Shown piece after piece: positions 57,681-64,000 of a stretch of DNA of 64,000 nt (position 1 is the first letter of the stretch; each line of letters begins with the position of its first letter). The notes beneath the pieces are model-generated. The model was not told the origin of the DNA and did not search any database. It saw only the letters and a program-made list of their open reading frames with translations. This stretch comes from Streptomyces sp. CB02058. Its GTDB lineage: Bacteria > Actinomycetota > Actinomycetes > Streptomycetales > Streptomycetaceae. The DNA lies in the NCBI RefSeq assembly GCF_001905505.1, contig NZ_LIPG01000003.1, forward strand, positions 620,001 through 684,000, read 5' to 3'. A program made the position numbers and the translations under genes.

Positions 57681-59111
57681 TCAGACGGCCGGCACCGTGT
57701 CCTTGAACCTCGTGCCCGCCGCCCGGTACCCGCTCACCAGAGCCGACACCTGGGCGGGCGAGAGGACCTGGTCCTTCACGTGCAGCACGTAGTCCACCTG
57801 CTGGTCGTACGAGCGGGGCGTGGTGCTGGTCTGGCCCGCCAGGTCGATCAGCCACTGGTTGAAGTTGATCGACATGGGCCGCTCCGGGAGGTAGGCCGCG
57901 CCGTGCGTGCCGAACGGCTGCCCGTCCACGTAGTACGTGATGGCGTCGCCGTCGATCGTCACCACCAGGTCGTGCCACCCGGCGTAGCTCACGCGGGCCT
58001 CGCTGTGCTGGTTGACGGCCTCCCAGGGGTCGGGCCGGTAGGTCTCCCAGGACGTCGTGTAGAGGATGTTGGACGGCTCGCCCCAGCCGCCGTTGGGCAG
58101 GTACTCGAAGTCGTACTCCGCGTAGTCGTCCGCCATCGGCGCCTTCAGGTCGTTGATCGTGAAGAACGTCTGGACGAGGTGGTCGCCGTCCGGCCCCGAC
58201 CTCGGGGCGTCACTGAACTTCACCCGCGCCGCGTAGGTGCCGTTGCGGAACTTCATGGACTTCGTGAGGATCTCGGTCTGCACCGTCGAGGCGCCGGTGC
58301 CCGCGGTCGACGTCTCCAGGTTCATCACCGAGTTGCCGCTCTGGCTCGCGAAGGTGACGTTCTCGGGCGCCCACACGGCCCCCGGGACACCCGGGCCGCC
58401 GGAGTTCGAGCGCACGCTCCAGCCGTTCGCCGCGATCCTCGGGTCCGTGTGGCCCGAGTAGTCGAAGTCGTCGAACAGCGTGGCCCCGTCGGCCGGCGGG
58501 TCGGTGGGAGGATCGGTCGGATCGGTCGGTCCCTCGCCTCCCGGCGCCTCGCCCCAGGCGGTGACCCCGCCCAACCGTGCGGTGACCCGGGACCAGTCGG
58601 CGTAGGTGCTCCGCTCCGCGCCGAACGAGTAGTCGTCGCTCTGCCTCAGCGACTGCCAGTCCGCACGGTGGAAGCGCAGCTGCATGTCACCGGTGTCCGC
58701 ACCCGGGGCGAGGCTGCCCGCGCCCGCGGTGAAGGCGATCTCCAGGTAGCGGTCGGCGGTGGCCGTCGGGTTCGGCAGGGTCCCGAACGTCCCGGTGATG
58801 TTCGCGCAGCCCTTCACGGCCCAGGAGCAGGCGAAACGGTACGCGGCCGAGGCGGAGTCGGCCTTGAAGTAGTACCGCACCTTGACGTCCGAGAGCGGCA
58901 CGCTCGTGCTGCCCGAGTTGCGGACCTTCAGCCATGGTTCGCTCTGGTCGGCCGTGGCCCCGGACGCGCTCGTGCGGTACTGGACCACGAGCCCGCCCGC
59001 CGCCGCGGCACCGGCGGTCGCGGGCAGGGCGGCGAGGGCCGTACAGCCCAGGGCCAGGGTCACGGCGGCGGCCGACGCCGCGCGGATGCGGCTCCTGCGG
59101 AATGTCCTCAT
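57681..59111 (-). CDS. Secreted CBM3-GH16 beta-glucanase
   Basis: A 476-residue precursor: signal peptide (about 1-36, ALPATAGAAAA), a family-3 carbohydrate-binding module (about 38-185, GLVVQYRTSASGATADQSEP, KVRYYFKAD, MQLRFHRADWQSL), a Pro/Thr/Asp linker (PTDPTDPPTDPPADG), and a GH16 catalytic domain with Glu332-x-Asp334-x-Glu336 (AEYDFEYLP). CBM3 binds cellulose or chitin surfaces; GH16 cleaves beta-1,3 or 1,3-1,4 glucans. The combination suggests attack on glucans embedded in plant or fungal walls. Start ATG 59111, GGAGAGGAA upstream. Confidence 0.9.
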   Translation of the reverse strand: MRTFRRSRIRAASAAAVTLALGCTALAALPATAGAAAAGGLVVQYRTSASGATADQSEPWLKVRNSGSTSVPLSDVKVRYYFKADSASAAYRFACSWAVKGCANITGTFGTLPNPTATADRYLEIAFTAGAGSLAPGADTGDMQLRFHRADWQSLRQSDDYSFGAERSTYADWSRVTARLGGVTAWGEAPGGEGPTDPTDPPTDPPADGATLFDDFDYSGHTDPRIAANGWSVRSNSGGPGVPGAVWAPENVTFASQSGNSVMNLETSTAGTGASTVQTEILTKSMKFRNGTYAARVKFSDAPRSGPDGDHLVQTFFTINDLKAPMADDYAEYDFEYLPNGGWGEPSNILYTTSWETYRPDPWEAVNQHSEARVSYAGWHDLVVTIDGDAITYYVDGQPFGTHGAAYLPERPMSINFNQWLIDLAGQTSTTPRSYDQQVDYVLHVKDQVLSPAQVSALVSGYRAAGTRFKDTVPAV

Positions 59112-59166
59112 GGCGGTGTTCCTCTCCGGAACGGTGGGGGATGAGTTGCCGAGGGTCGCGCTGTAC

Positions 59167-60705
59167 CTAGAGCGCGGTCGCGAGGGACCGCGCGGTGAGA
59201 GGCCGGTACCGGACGCCGAGGGCGTCCAGCCGGGCGGTGTGGTGGCGCAGTCGCTCGACGAAGCCGGTCCAGTCGCTGCGCCCGCCGGACCAGGCACGGT
59301 CCGCCAGCGCACAGAGCCGGGGATAGGCCAGATACTCGATCTGCTCCGGCGTCGTCACGTACTCGGTCCACAACTGGGCCTGGGTGCCCAGGACACGGGA
59401 GGCCTCCTCGGGCCCCGAGCCCCGGGGCACCGGATCGCCGGCGTGGACCGCGTGCAGGGGGACGAGGACGCCCTGCTGGCCGGACGGCTCGTCCGGGTCC
59501 GTGGACTGGGCGTAGTCCAGGTACGTCGCACGGTGGTGCGTGGTCACGACCTGGTGGCCGCGCCGGGCCGCCGTGAGCGCGTGCGCGGGGTCGCGCCACG
59601 TCATCACCGTGAATTCGGGGGGAAGTCCACCGCCGGTCTCGGCCCAGCCGGCCGGCCTGCGGCCCCGCTCCACGAGGAACGAGCCGATCCTGGCCATGAA
59701 CCAGCCGTGCAGAGCACCGGGTCCGGGGAGCCCCTCGGCCGCCGCGCGCTCCAGGGCGGCCGGGCTGTTCTCCCACTCGGCGGTGGGGCACTCGTCGCCG
59801 CCGATGTGGACGTACGGGGAGGGGAAGACCTCCATGACCTCCTCCAGCACGGTCCGGCAGAAGTCGAAGACCTCCTCGTGGACGCCGAGCACGGTGTCGC
59901 AGACACCCCACCTGGTCCACACGTCGAGCGGGCGCTCCGGCCGGTTCCCGAGCGAGGGGTAGGCCGCGAGGGCGGCGCGCACATGCCCCGGCATCTCGAT
60001 CTCCGGCATGACGGTCACCCCCCTCTCCCGCGCGTAACGGACCAGCTCGCGCAGCTCCGCCTTGGTGTACGCGCCCGAGTGCGGCACGCCGTCGGACAGT
60101 GACTGCGCCCGGTGCCCGCCCACCGAGGTCAGCCGGGGGAAGGCGTCGACCGGCATGCGCCAGCCCTGGTCGTCCGTGAGGTGCAGATGCAGGACGTTGA
60201 GCTTGTGCAGCGCCATCAGGTCCACATAACGGCGCAGGTAGGAGACGGGCTGGAAGTGCCGGGCGACGTCCAGCATCGCGCCGCGCCAGGGGTGTTCGGG
60301 CACGTCGCTGATCTCGACGCACGGCAGCTCCCAGGGCCCCTCGCCCACGCCGCCCGACAGCGCCCCGGGCGGCAGCAGCTGCCTGATCGTCTGGACGCCC
60401 CGGAGCAGACCGTCCGGCCGGGCGGCCCGCAGCAGCAGGGCGTCCGGCCCGACGGTGAGGCCGTACCCCTCGTCGCCCAGCCCGCCGAGCTGCGGGTCGA
60501 GCGCCAGGACGACGCGGCCCTCGGGCGACGGGGGGAGGGGGAGCCCGGTCGTCGGGCCGAGGAGCGTCCGCAGCAGCCCGGCCGCCGCCTCCGCGCCCGG
60601 AAGGGCCCGTACGGAGGTGCCCTGGCCGAGGGTGAAGCGGCCCGGGCGCGGCGAGAGCTTGCGGGGCCGGGGGACGAGGGAGAGCTCGGGGCGTGATGCG
60701 GGCAC
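59167..60705 (-). CDS. Family 20 beta-N-acetylhexosaminidase (intracellular)
   Basis: A 512-residue GH20 enzyme with the catalytic pair Asp304-Glu305 in HIGGDECPTAEWE. Other landmarks are ISDVPEHPWRGAMLDVARHF, LHLHLTDDQGWRMPVDAFP and EIEMPGHVRAAL. No signal peptide is present, so it acts in the cytoplasm on imported oligosaccharides such as chitobiose, releasing GlcNAc by substrate assistance. GTG 60705 follows GGAGG 5 nt upstream. It is the last gene of the sugar ABC operon, 65 bp after the inner permease. Confidence 0.92.
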   Translation of the reverse strand: MPASRPELSLVPRPRKLSPRPGRFTLGQGTSVRALPGAEAAAGLLRTLLGPTTGLPLPPSPEGRVVLALDPQLGGLGDEGYGLTVGPDALLLRAARPDGLLRGVQTIRQLLPPGALSGGVGEGPWELPCVEISDVPEHPWRGAMLDVARHFQPVSYLRRYVDLMALHKLNVLHLHLTDDQGWRMPVDAFPRLTSVGGHRAQSLSDGVPHSGAYTKAELRELVRYARERGVTVMPEIEMPGHVRAALAAYPSLGNRPERPLDVWTRWGVCDTVLGVHEEVFDFCRTVLEEVMEVFPSPYVHIGGDECPTAEWENSPAALERAAAEGLPGPGALHGWFMARIGSFLVERGRRPAGWAETGGGLPPEFTVMTWRDPAHALTAARRGHQVVTTHHRATYLDYAQSTDPDEPSGQQGVLVPLHAVHAGDPVPRGSGPEEASRVLGTQAQLWTEYVTTPEQIEYLAYPRLCALADRAWSGGRSDWTGFVERLRHHTARLDALGVRYRPLTARSLATAL

Positions 60706-60770
60706 GGGGGCCTCCGGGTTCGGTGGGTCGGGCGGTTCGCGCGGACGGTTTCGCGGGGCGCCCGGCGGGC

Positions 60771-61610
60771 TCAGCCCTTGACCGCGCCGGCCGCGAAGCC
60801 GGAGGTCACATGGCGCTGGAGCAGCAGGAAGATCACGAGCGCGGGCAGGGCGAAGAGCGTCGAGGCGGCCATGGTGGCGCCCCAGTCCGTGCCGAAGGTG
60901 TTCTGGAACGAGGAGAGCCAGACGGGCAGGGTGCGGTTGTCCTGCTGCTTGATGATCAGGAAGTTGGCGTAGGCGAACTCGTTCCACGCGGTGATGAATC
61001 CGAACAGCGACGTCGCCATCAGGCCGGGGGCGAGCAGCGGCAGCGCCACCCGTGTGAACGCACCGGTGCGGGTGCAGCCGTCCACCTGGGCGGCCTCCTC
61101 CAGTTCGGGCGGGATCGTGGCCAGGAACCCCCGCAGGACCACGATCGTGAACGGCAGTGTGATCATGAAGTAGACGAGGGTCAGGGTGGGCAGCCGGTCC
61201 AGCATGTCCGTGTCGCGCGAGATGATGTAGACCGGGATGATCAGCGATTCCCAGGGCGCCATCTGCGCCACGAACACCAGCAGCATGAACTGCCGCCGGC
61301 CCTTCCACCGCAGGCGTGCCACGGCGTACGAGGACCCGAGCGCCACGACGAGGGAGAGCAGCACCGCGCCCAGCGTGACCAGGACGCTGTTGCGCCAGAA
61401 CAGCTCGAAGCCGTCCGCCTGCACGGCCTTGCGGAAGTGGTCGAGCGTCCAGGTGTAGGGCACCAGCCGGGGCTCGGAGGACTGGATGTCCCGGGAGGGC
61501 TTGAAGGCGGTCGAGACCATCCAGTAGACCGGGAACAGACAGACCGTCACGGTCACGAGGGCGGCGGCGTTCAGCGGGACACGCCGGACACGGGTGCGAA
61601 GCGGAGTCAT
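60771..61610 (-). CDS. Carbohydrate ABC transporter permease (MalG/DasC type)
   Basis: A 279-residue permease with six hydrophobic segments and the EAA motif ELEEAAQVDGCTRTGAFTRV. It begins NAAALVTVTVCLFPVYWMV and includes LGSSYAVARLRWKGRRQ and GFITAWNEFAYANFLI. Its ATG overlaps the stop of the other permease (ATGA), so the pair assembles together. It belongs to the CUT1 family of oligosaccharide importers. Confidence 0.92.
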   Translation of the reverse strand: MTPLRTRVRRVPLNAAALVTVTVCLFPVYWMVSTAFKPSRDIQSSEPRLVPYTWTLDHFRKAVQADGFELFWRNSVLVTLGAVLLSLVVALGSSYAVARLRWKGRRQFMLLVFVAQMAPWESLIIPVYIISRDTDMLDRLPTLTLVYFMITLPFTIVVLRGFLATIPPELEEAAQVDGCTRTGAFTRVALPLLAPGLMATSLFGFITAWNEFAYANFLIIKQQDNRTLPVWLSSFQNTFGTDWGATMAASTLFALPALVIFLLLQRHVTSGFAAGAVKG

Positions 61611-62602
61611 CGGAGGTCGTCCTCCTGGCGGAACATCTGGCGGAAGTAGGCGACCAGCACCCCGGACATCAGGACCACGGTGATCATCGACGCGGCGGAG
61701 CCCAGGTCGTAGCGCTGGCCGGAGAGCGCCGTCTGGACGGCGTACACGGGCAGGATGGTGGTGGCGTCGCCGGGGCCGCCGCGGGTCATCACCCAGATCT
61801 GGACGAACGCCTTGAAGGTCCAGATCACCTCCAGGGAGAGGACCAGCATGAAGATCGGCCGCAGCATCGGGAACGTCAGCGAGCGGAAGATGCGGGGCCC
61901 GGAGGCCCCGTCGAGCCGCGCCGACTCGTACAGCTCGGCGGGGACGGTGGTCAGGGCGGAGTACAGGGTGACCGCGGCGAACGGCACGGACTGCCAGACG
62001 ATGAGCAGGACCAGGATCGTGAAGGACGCCGTGCCGTTCGCGAACCACGGGTAGCGGTCGAAGGACCCGAATCCGAGGCCGGTGAGCGTCTGGTTGACGA
62101 TGCCGAACTCCGAGTGGAACAGCCACTGGAAGACCGTCGTGGCCGCGACGACCGGCATCGCCCAGGCCAGCACCAGGGAGCAGAGCACGACGGTCCGCCC
62201 CACGCGTCCGAGCCGCTCCGTCATCAGGGCCACGAGGGTCGAGACGACCATGATCAGCACGACGTTGACGGCCATGAAGACGAAGGTGCGGCCGGTGACC
62301 TCCCAGAAGCGCTGGTCGGACAGGAGCGTCCGGTAGTTCCGCAGGCCCACGAACTCGGCGTCCCCGCGGATCAGCTGGCGGAGCCGGAAGTCCTGGAGGG
62401 AGATCACCACGGCCCGCACCAGCGGGTAGACCAGCAGATAGAGCATCCCGCCGATCGCGGGGGCGATCAGGGCGTACGGCCAGAGCCCCTGCGGGGACCG
62501 TCCCGGCCGCCGCCCCGGTGGTGCCTTCCGGGGAAGGGTGACGCGTGGAGCGGGCCGTTCGCGTACAGCCGGCACGGCGGGCCTCCTCTCGGTGAAGGGC
62601 AT
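61607..62602 (-). CDS. Carbohydrate ABC transporter permease (MalF/DasB type)
   Basis: A 331-residue CUT1 permease with a Pro/Arg-rich cytoplasmic N terminus, then segments WPYALIAPAIGGMLYLLVYPLV, FVFMAVNVVLIMVVSTLVAL, and the EAA loop ELYESARLDGASGPRIFRSL. It pairs with the MalG-type permease gene downstream (4-bp overlap) and follows the binding-protein gene by 12 bp. No ATPase is in the window; Streptomyces CUT1 systems usually share the multiple-sugar ATPase MsiK. Confidence 0.92.
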   Translation of the reverse strand: MPFTERRPAVPAVRERPAPRVTLPRKAPPGRRPGRSPQGLWPYALIAPAIGGMLYLLVYPLVRAVVISLQDFRLRQLIRGDAEFVGLRNYRTLLSDQRFWEVTGRTFVFMAVNVVLIMVVSTLVALMTERLGRVGRTVVLCSLVLAWAMPVVAATTVFQWLFHSEFGIVNQTLTGLGFGSFDRYPWFANGTASFTILVLLIVWQSVPFAAVTLYSALTTVPAELYESARLDGASGPRIFRSLTFPMLRPIFMLVLSLEVIWTFKAFVQIWVMTRGGPGDATTILPVYAVQTALSGQRYDLGSAASMITVVLMSGVLVAYFRQMFRQEDDLR

Positions 62603-62614
62603 CGGACGGGCGGG

Positions 62615-63880
62615 TCAGGAGCCGGCGTTCATGGCCCGGGTGATGTCGGCGGAGGCCTTGGCCGCCTCCTCGGCGGCGTCACCGCCGGTGAGGACGGCCG
62701 TCATGTAGTCCTTGACGGGGTTCTCGGCCTCCACGGCCGCCCAGCCCGGGGTGTTCGGCGTCGCGTGCCCGTTGGCCGCGCCGACCGCCATCGCCGAGGC
62801 GCCGGGGTCGCCCGCCACCGCCGAGGCGAGGGTGGTCCGGTTGGGCACGTAGCTCATGGCCACCGCGAGCTTCTTCTGCCAGGCGTCGCCCGTCAGTTCC
62901 TTGATGAAGGTCACCGCCGCGTCCGGATGCCCGGCCGCCGCGGGCACGACCAGATCGGAACCACCGGTGAACACCGCACCCGGAGTGCCCGCCGTCTTCC
63001 CCGGGATCGGGAAGAATCCCAGCTTCCCCTTCAGCCCGGGGTTGTTCTCGACGACCACGTTCGCACCGCCCGGGGTGGAGATGACCTGGGCCACCTGCCC
63101 CTGCGCCATCACCTCGGCCTGCGGCGGATCGTCCTCGTCGGAGTCCTTGGGGCCCTTCCCGAGCGCCTGGAGCTGCGCGTAGAAGGCCATGCCCCGCTGC
63201 GCCTCGGGTGTGTCGAGCGCACCCTTCCACCGCCCGCCGGACTCGGTGGCGAGGTCCCCGCCCTCGTCCCAGACGAAGCCCGCCAGCGCGTACCAGAGCT
63301 GACCCGGCAGGTAGATGCCCTGGGTGCCGCCCTTGTTCAGCTTCGTGGTGGCGGCGATCCACTCCTCGCGCGTGGTGAGCTTCGCGGGGTCGACGCCGGC
63401 CTTCTCGAAGAGGTCCTTGCGGTAGATCACCACCCGGTTGGCGGCGTAGTACGGGATGCCGTACTGCTTGCCGTCGTACGAACCCGGCTCGGCCAGGCCC
63501 TTCAGCCAGTCGTCGCCGTTCAGTTCGTCCTTCTTGTCGCTGAGGTCCAGCAGTCCGCCGCTCTCCGCGAACTGTGCCACCTGGGTGTTGCCCGCCTCGA
63601 TCACGTCCGGGGCGTCGTTGCTGGCCAGGGCGGCGGTGATCTTCTGGCCGATGCCGTCCCACTCCTGGATCTGAATCTTCACGTCGATGTCCGGGTGCGC
63701 GGCCTCGAAACCCTCGGTGAACTCCTTCTGGAACGCGGCGGAGACGCTGTCCCGCATCAGCCAGACATCGACCGTCGTCACGCCCCCGGCCCCTTCGGCG
63801 TCGTCGGCGCCGGAGCTGCAGGCAGTGAGAGCGGCGGCCGTCACGAGCGCGGACACACCGGCAAGCAAGCGGTACTTCAC
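62615..63880 (-). CDS. Carbohydrate ABC transporter binding lipoprotein
   Basis: A 421-residue extracytoplasmic binding protein: lipoprotein signal MKYRLLAGVSALVTAAALTAC with acceptor Cys21 (landmark only), then VTTVDVWLMRDSVSAAFQKE, EGFEAAHPDIDVKIQIQEWD and DAPDVIEAGNTQVAQFAESG. This is the CUT1 family. It delivers oligosaccharide to the two permeases; with the GH20 gene in the same operon, N-acetylglucosamine oligomers are the likeliest cargo. GTG start at 63880 with GAGGTG just upstream. A dre-like site lies about 80 bp further up. Confidence 0.9.
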   Translation of the reverse strand: MKYRLLAGVSALVTAAALTACSSGADDAEGAGGVTTVDVWLMRDSVSAAFQKEFTEGFEAAHPDIDVKIQIQEWDGIGQKITAALASNDAPDVIEAGNTQVAQFAESGGLLDLSDKKDELNGDDWLKGLAEPGSYDGKQYGIPYYAANRVVIYRKDLFEKAGVDPAKLTTREEWIAATTKLNKGGTQGIYLPGQLWYALAGFVWDEGGDLATESGGRWKGALDTPEAQRGMAFYAQLQALGKGPKDSDEDDPPQAEVMAQGQVAQVISTPGGANVVVENNPGLKGKLGFFPIPGKTAGTPGAVFTGGSDLVVPAAAGHPDAAVTFIKELTGDAWQKKLAVAMSYVPNRTTLASAVAGDPGASAMAVGAANGHATPNTPGWAAVEAENPVKDYMTAVLTGGDAAEEAAKASADITRAMNAGS

Positions 63881-63961
63881 GGTTCACCTCAACGGGAGCA
63901 GAGACCTGACCACCTGACCAGTGAAGCCCACTGGACAGCTCACCTCTTGGTGGTGGATGAA

Positions 63962-63977
63962 GGTGGCATAGACCAAT
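63962..63977 (-). promoter_or_regulatory. dre-like site (candidate DasR operator)
   Basis: On the minus strand: ATTGGTCTATGCCACC. The DasR responsive element consensus is ACTGGTCTAGACCACT; 12 of 16 positions agree, including the left half TGGTCTA. DasR, a GntR repressor that senses glucosamine-6-phosphate, controls chitin and GlcNAc genes. Nearby are two tandem TGGTCAGG copies (about 63904-63919). This supports a chito-oligosaccharide function for the operon. Confidence 0.6.
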
Positions 63978-64000
63978 GAGACCGTCAAGCCCCTTTGTAT

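Noticed and set aside
1..64000. CRISPR arrays, tRNA or rRNA genes, insertion sequences
   Set aside because: Searched by eye for regularly spaced repeats, CCA-ended cloverleafs, transposase motifs and flanking repeats; none was found.

Overview
The window is high-GC DNA with GTG, TTG and ATG starts, GGAGG-type ribosome binding sites, Tat lipoproteins, and several protein families that are typical of actinomycetes: DUF2637, DUF3626, DUF6083, RNase Sa with barstar, and an F420/deazaflavin-type reductase. Together these point to a Streptomyces chromosome. From memory, the order gcl / catalase / tartronate-semialdehyde reductase / hydroxypyruvate isomerase matches the allantoin-glyoxylate region of known Streptomyces genomes. 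I see no rRNA, tRNA, CRISPR array, phage or insertion sequence, so this looks like core or near-core chromosome with ordinary metabolic islands.

Layout. 1-5 kb: the 3' end of a pyruvate oxidase-type ThDP enzyme, a secreted RNase Sa with its barstar-like inhibitor, an RsbW-type ATPase, a DUF2637 membrane protein, and a FhuF-like iron reductase behind an iron box. 4.5-8 kb: a GntR regulator, a helical-repeat protein and a PucR regulator. 8.3-15.1 kb: a complete purine-oxidation operon with the three xanthine dehydrogenase subunits, an NCS2 permease and the XdhC maturation factor, divergent from pucR. 15.2-23.7 kb: a large secreted subtilase, a DUF3626 protein, a 55-residue zinc-finger-like protein, a membrane coiled-coil protein, a secreted amidase and a nitroreductase. 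23.8-26.9 kb: a deazaflavin-type reductase divergent from a compact ACP / ketosynthase / alpha-beta hydrolase operon of unknown product. 26.8-31.3 kb: a GH127 arabinofuranosidase and an extracellular nuclease. 31.6-39.2 kb: an organosulfur scavenging cluster (ROK regulator, flavin reductase, sulfonate-type ABC transporter, flavin monooxygenase, aldo/keto reductase) with one clear and one probable leaderless cysteine-codon leader peptide. 39.2-45.9 kb: efflux and detoxification genes, an AlkZ-like winged-helix protein and a GAF-LuxR regulator. 46-49.2 kb: two translationally coupled acyl-CoA synthetases. 49.3-57.6 kb: a zinc-ribbon nuclease-fold protein and the glyoxylate-to-glycerate genes gcl, glxR and hyi, with a catalase. 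57.7-64 kb: a CBM3-GH16 glucanase and a sugar ABC operon ending in a GH20 hexosaminidase behind a DasR-like (dre) site.

How the parts fit. Purine oxidation makes urate, which other ureide-pathway enzymes outside this window can convert to glyoxylate. Gcl condenses glyoxylate to tartronate semialdehyde, Hyi interconverts that with hydroxypyruvate, and GlxR reduces it to glycerate. The gcl and hyi-glxR promoters carry the same pair of 15-bp inverted repeats with centres 21 bp apart, so one repressor probably controls both (an AllR/IclR type is the natural candidate). The sulfur cluster appears to be governed by cysteine supply through leader-peptide attenuation. The strongest unexplained signals are the tandem sulfur leaders, the paired glyoxylate operators, a perfect two-helix pseudoknot-like element after the DUF6083 gene, and the ACP-KS-hydrolase mini-operon.
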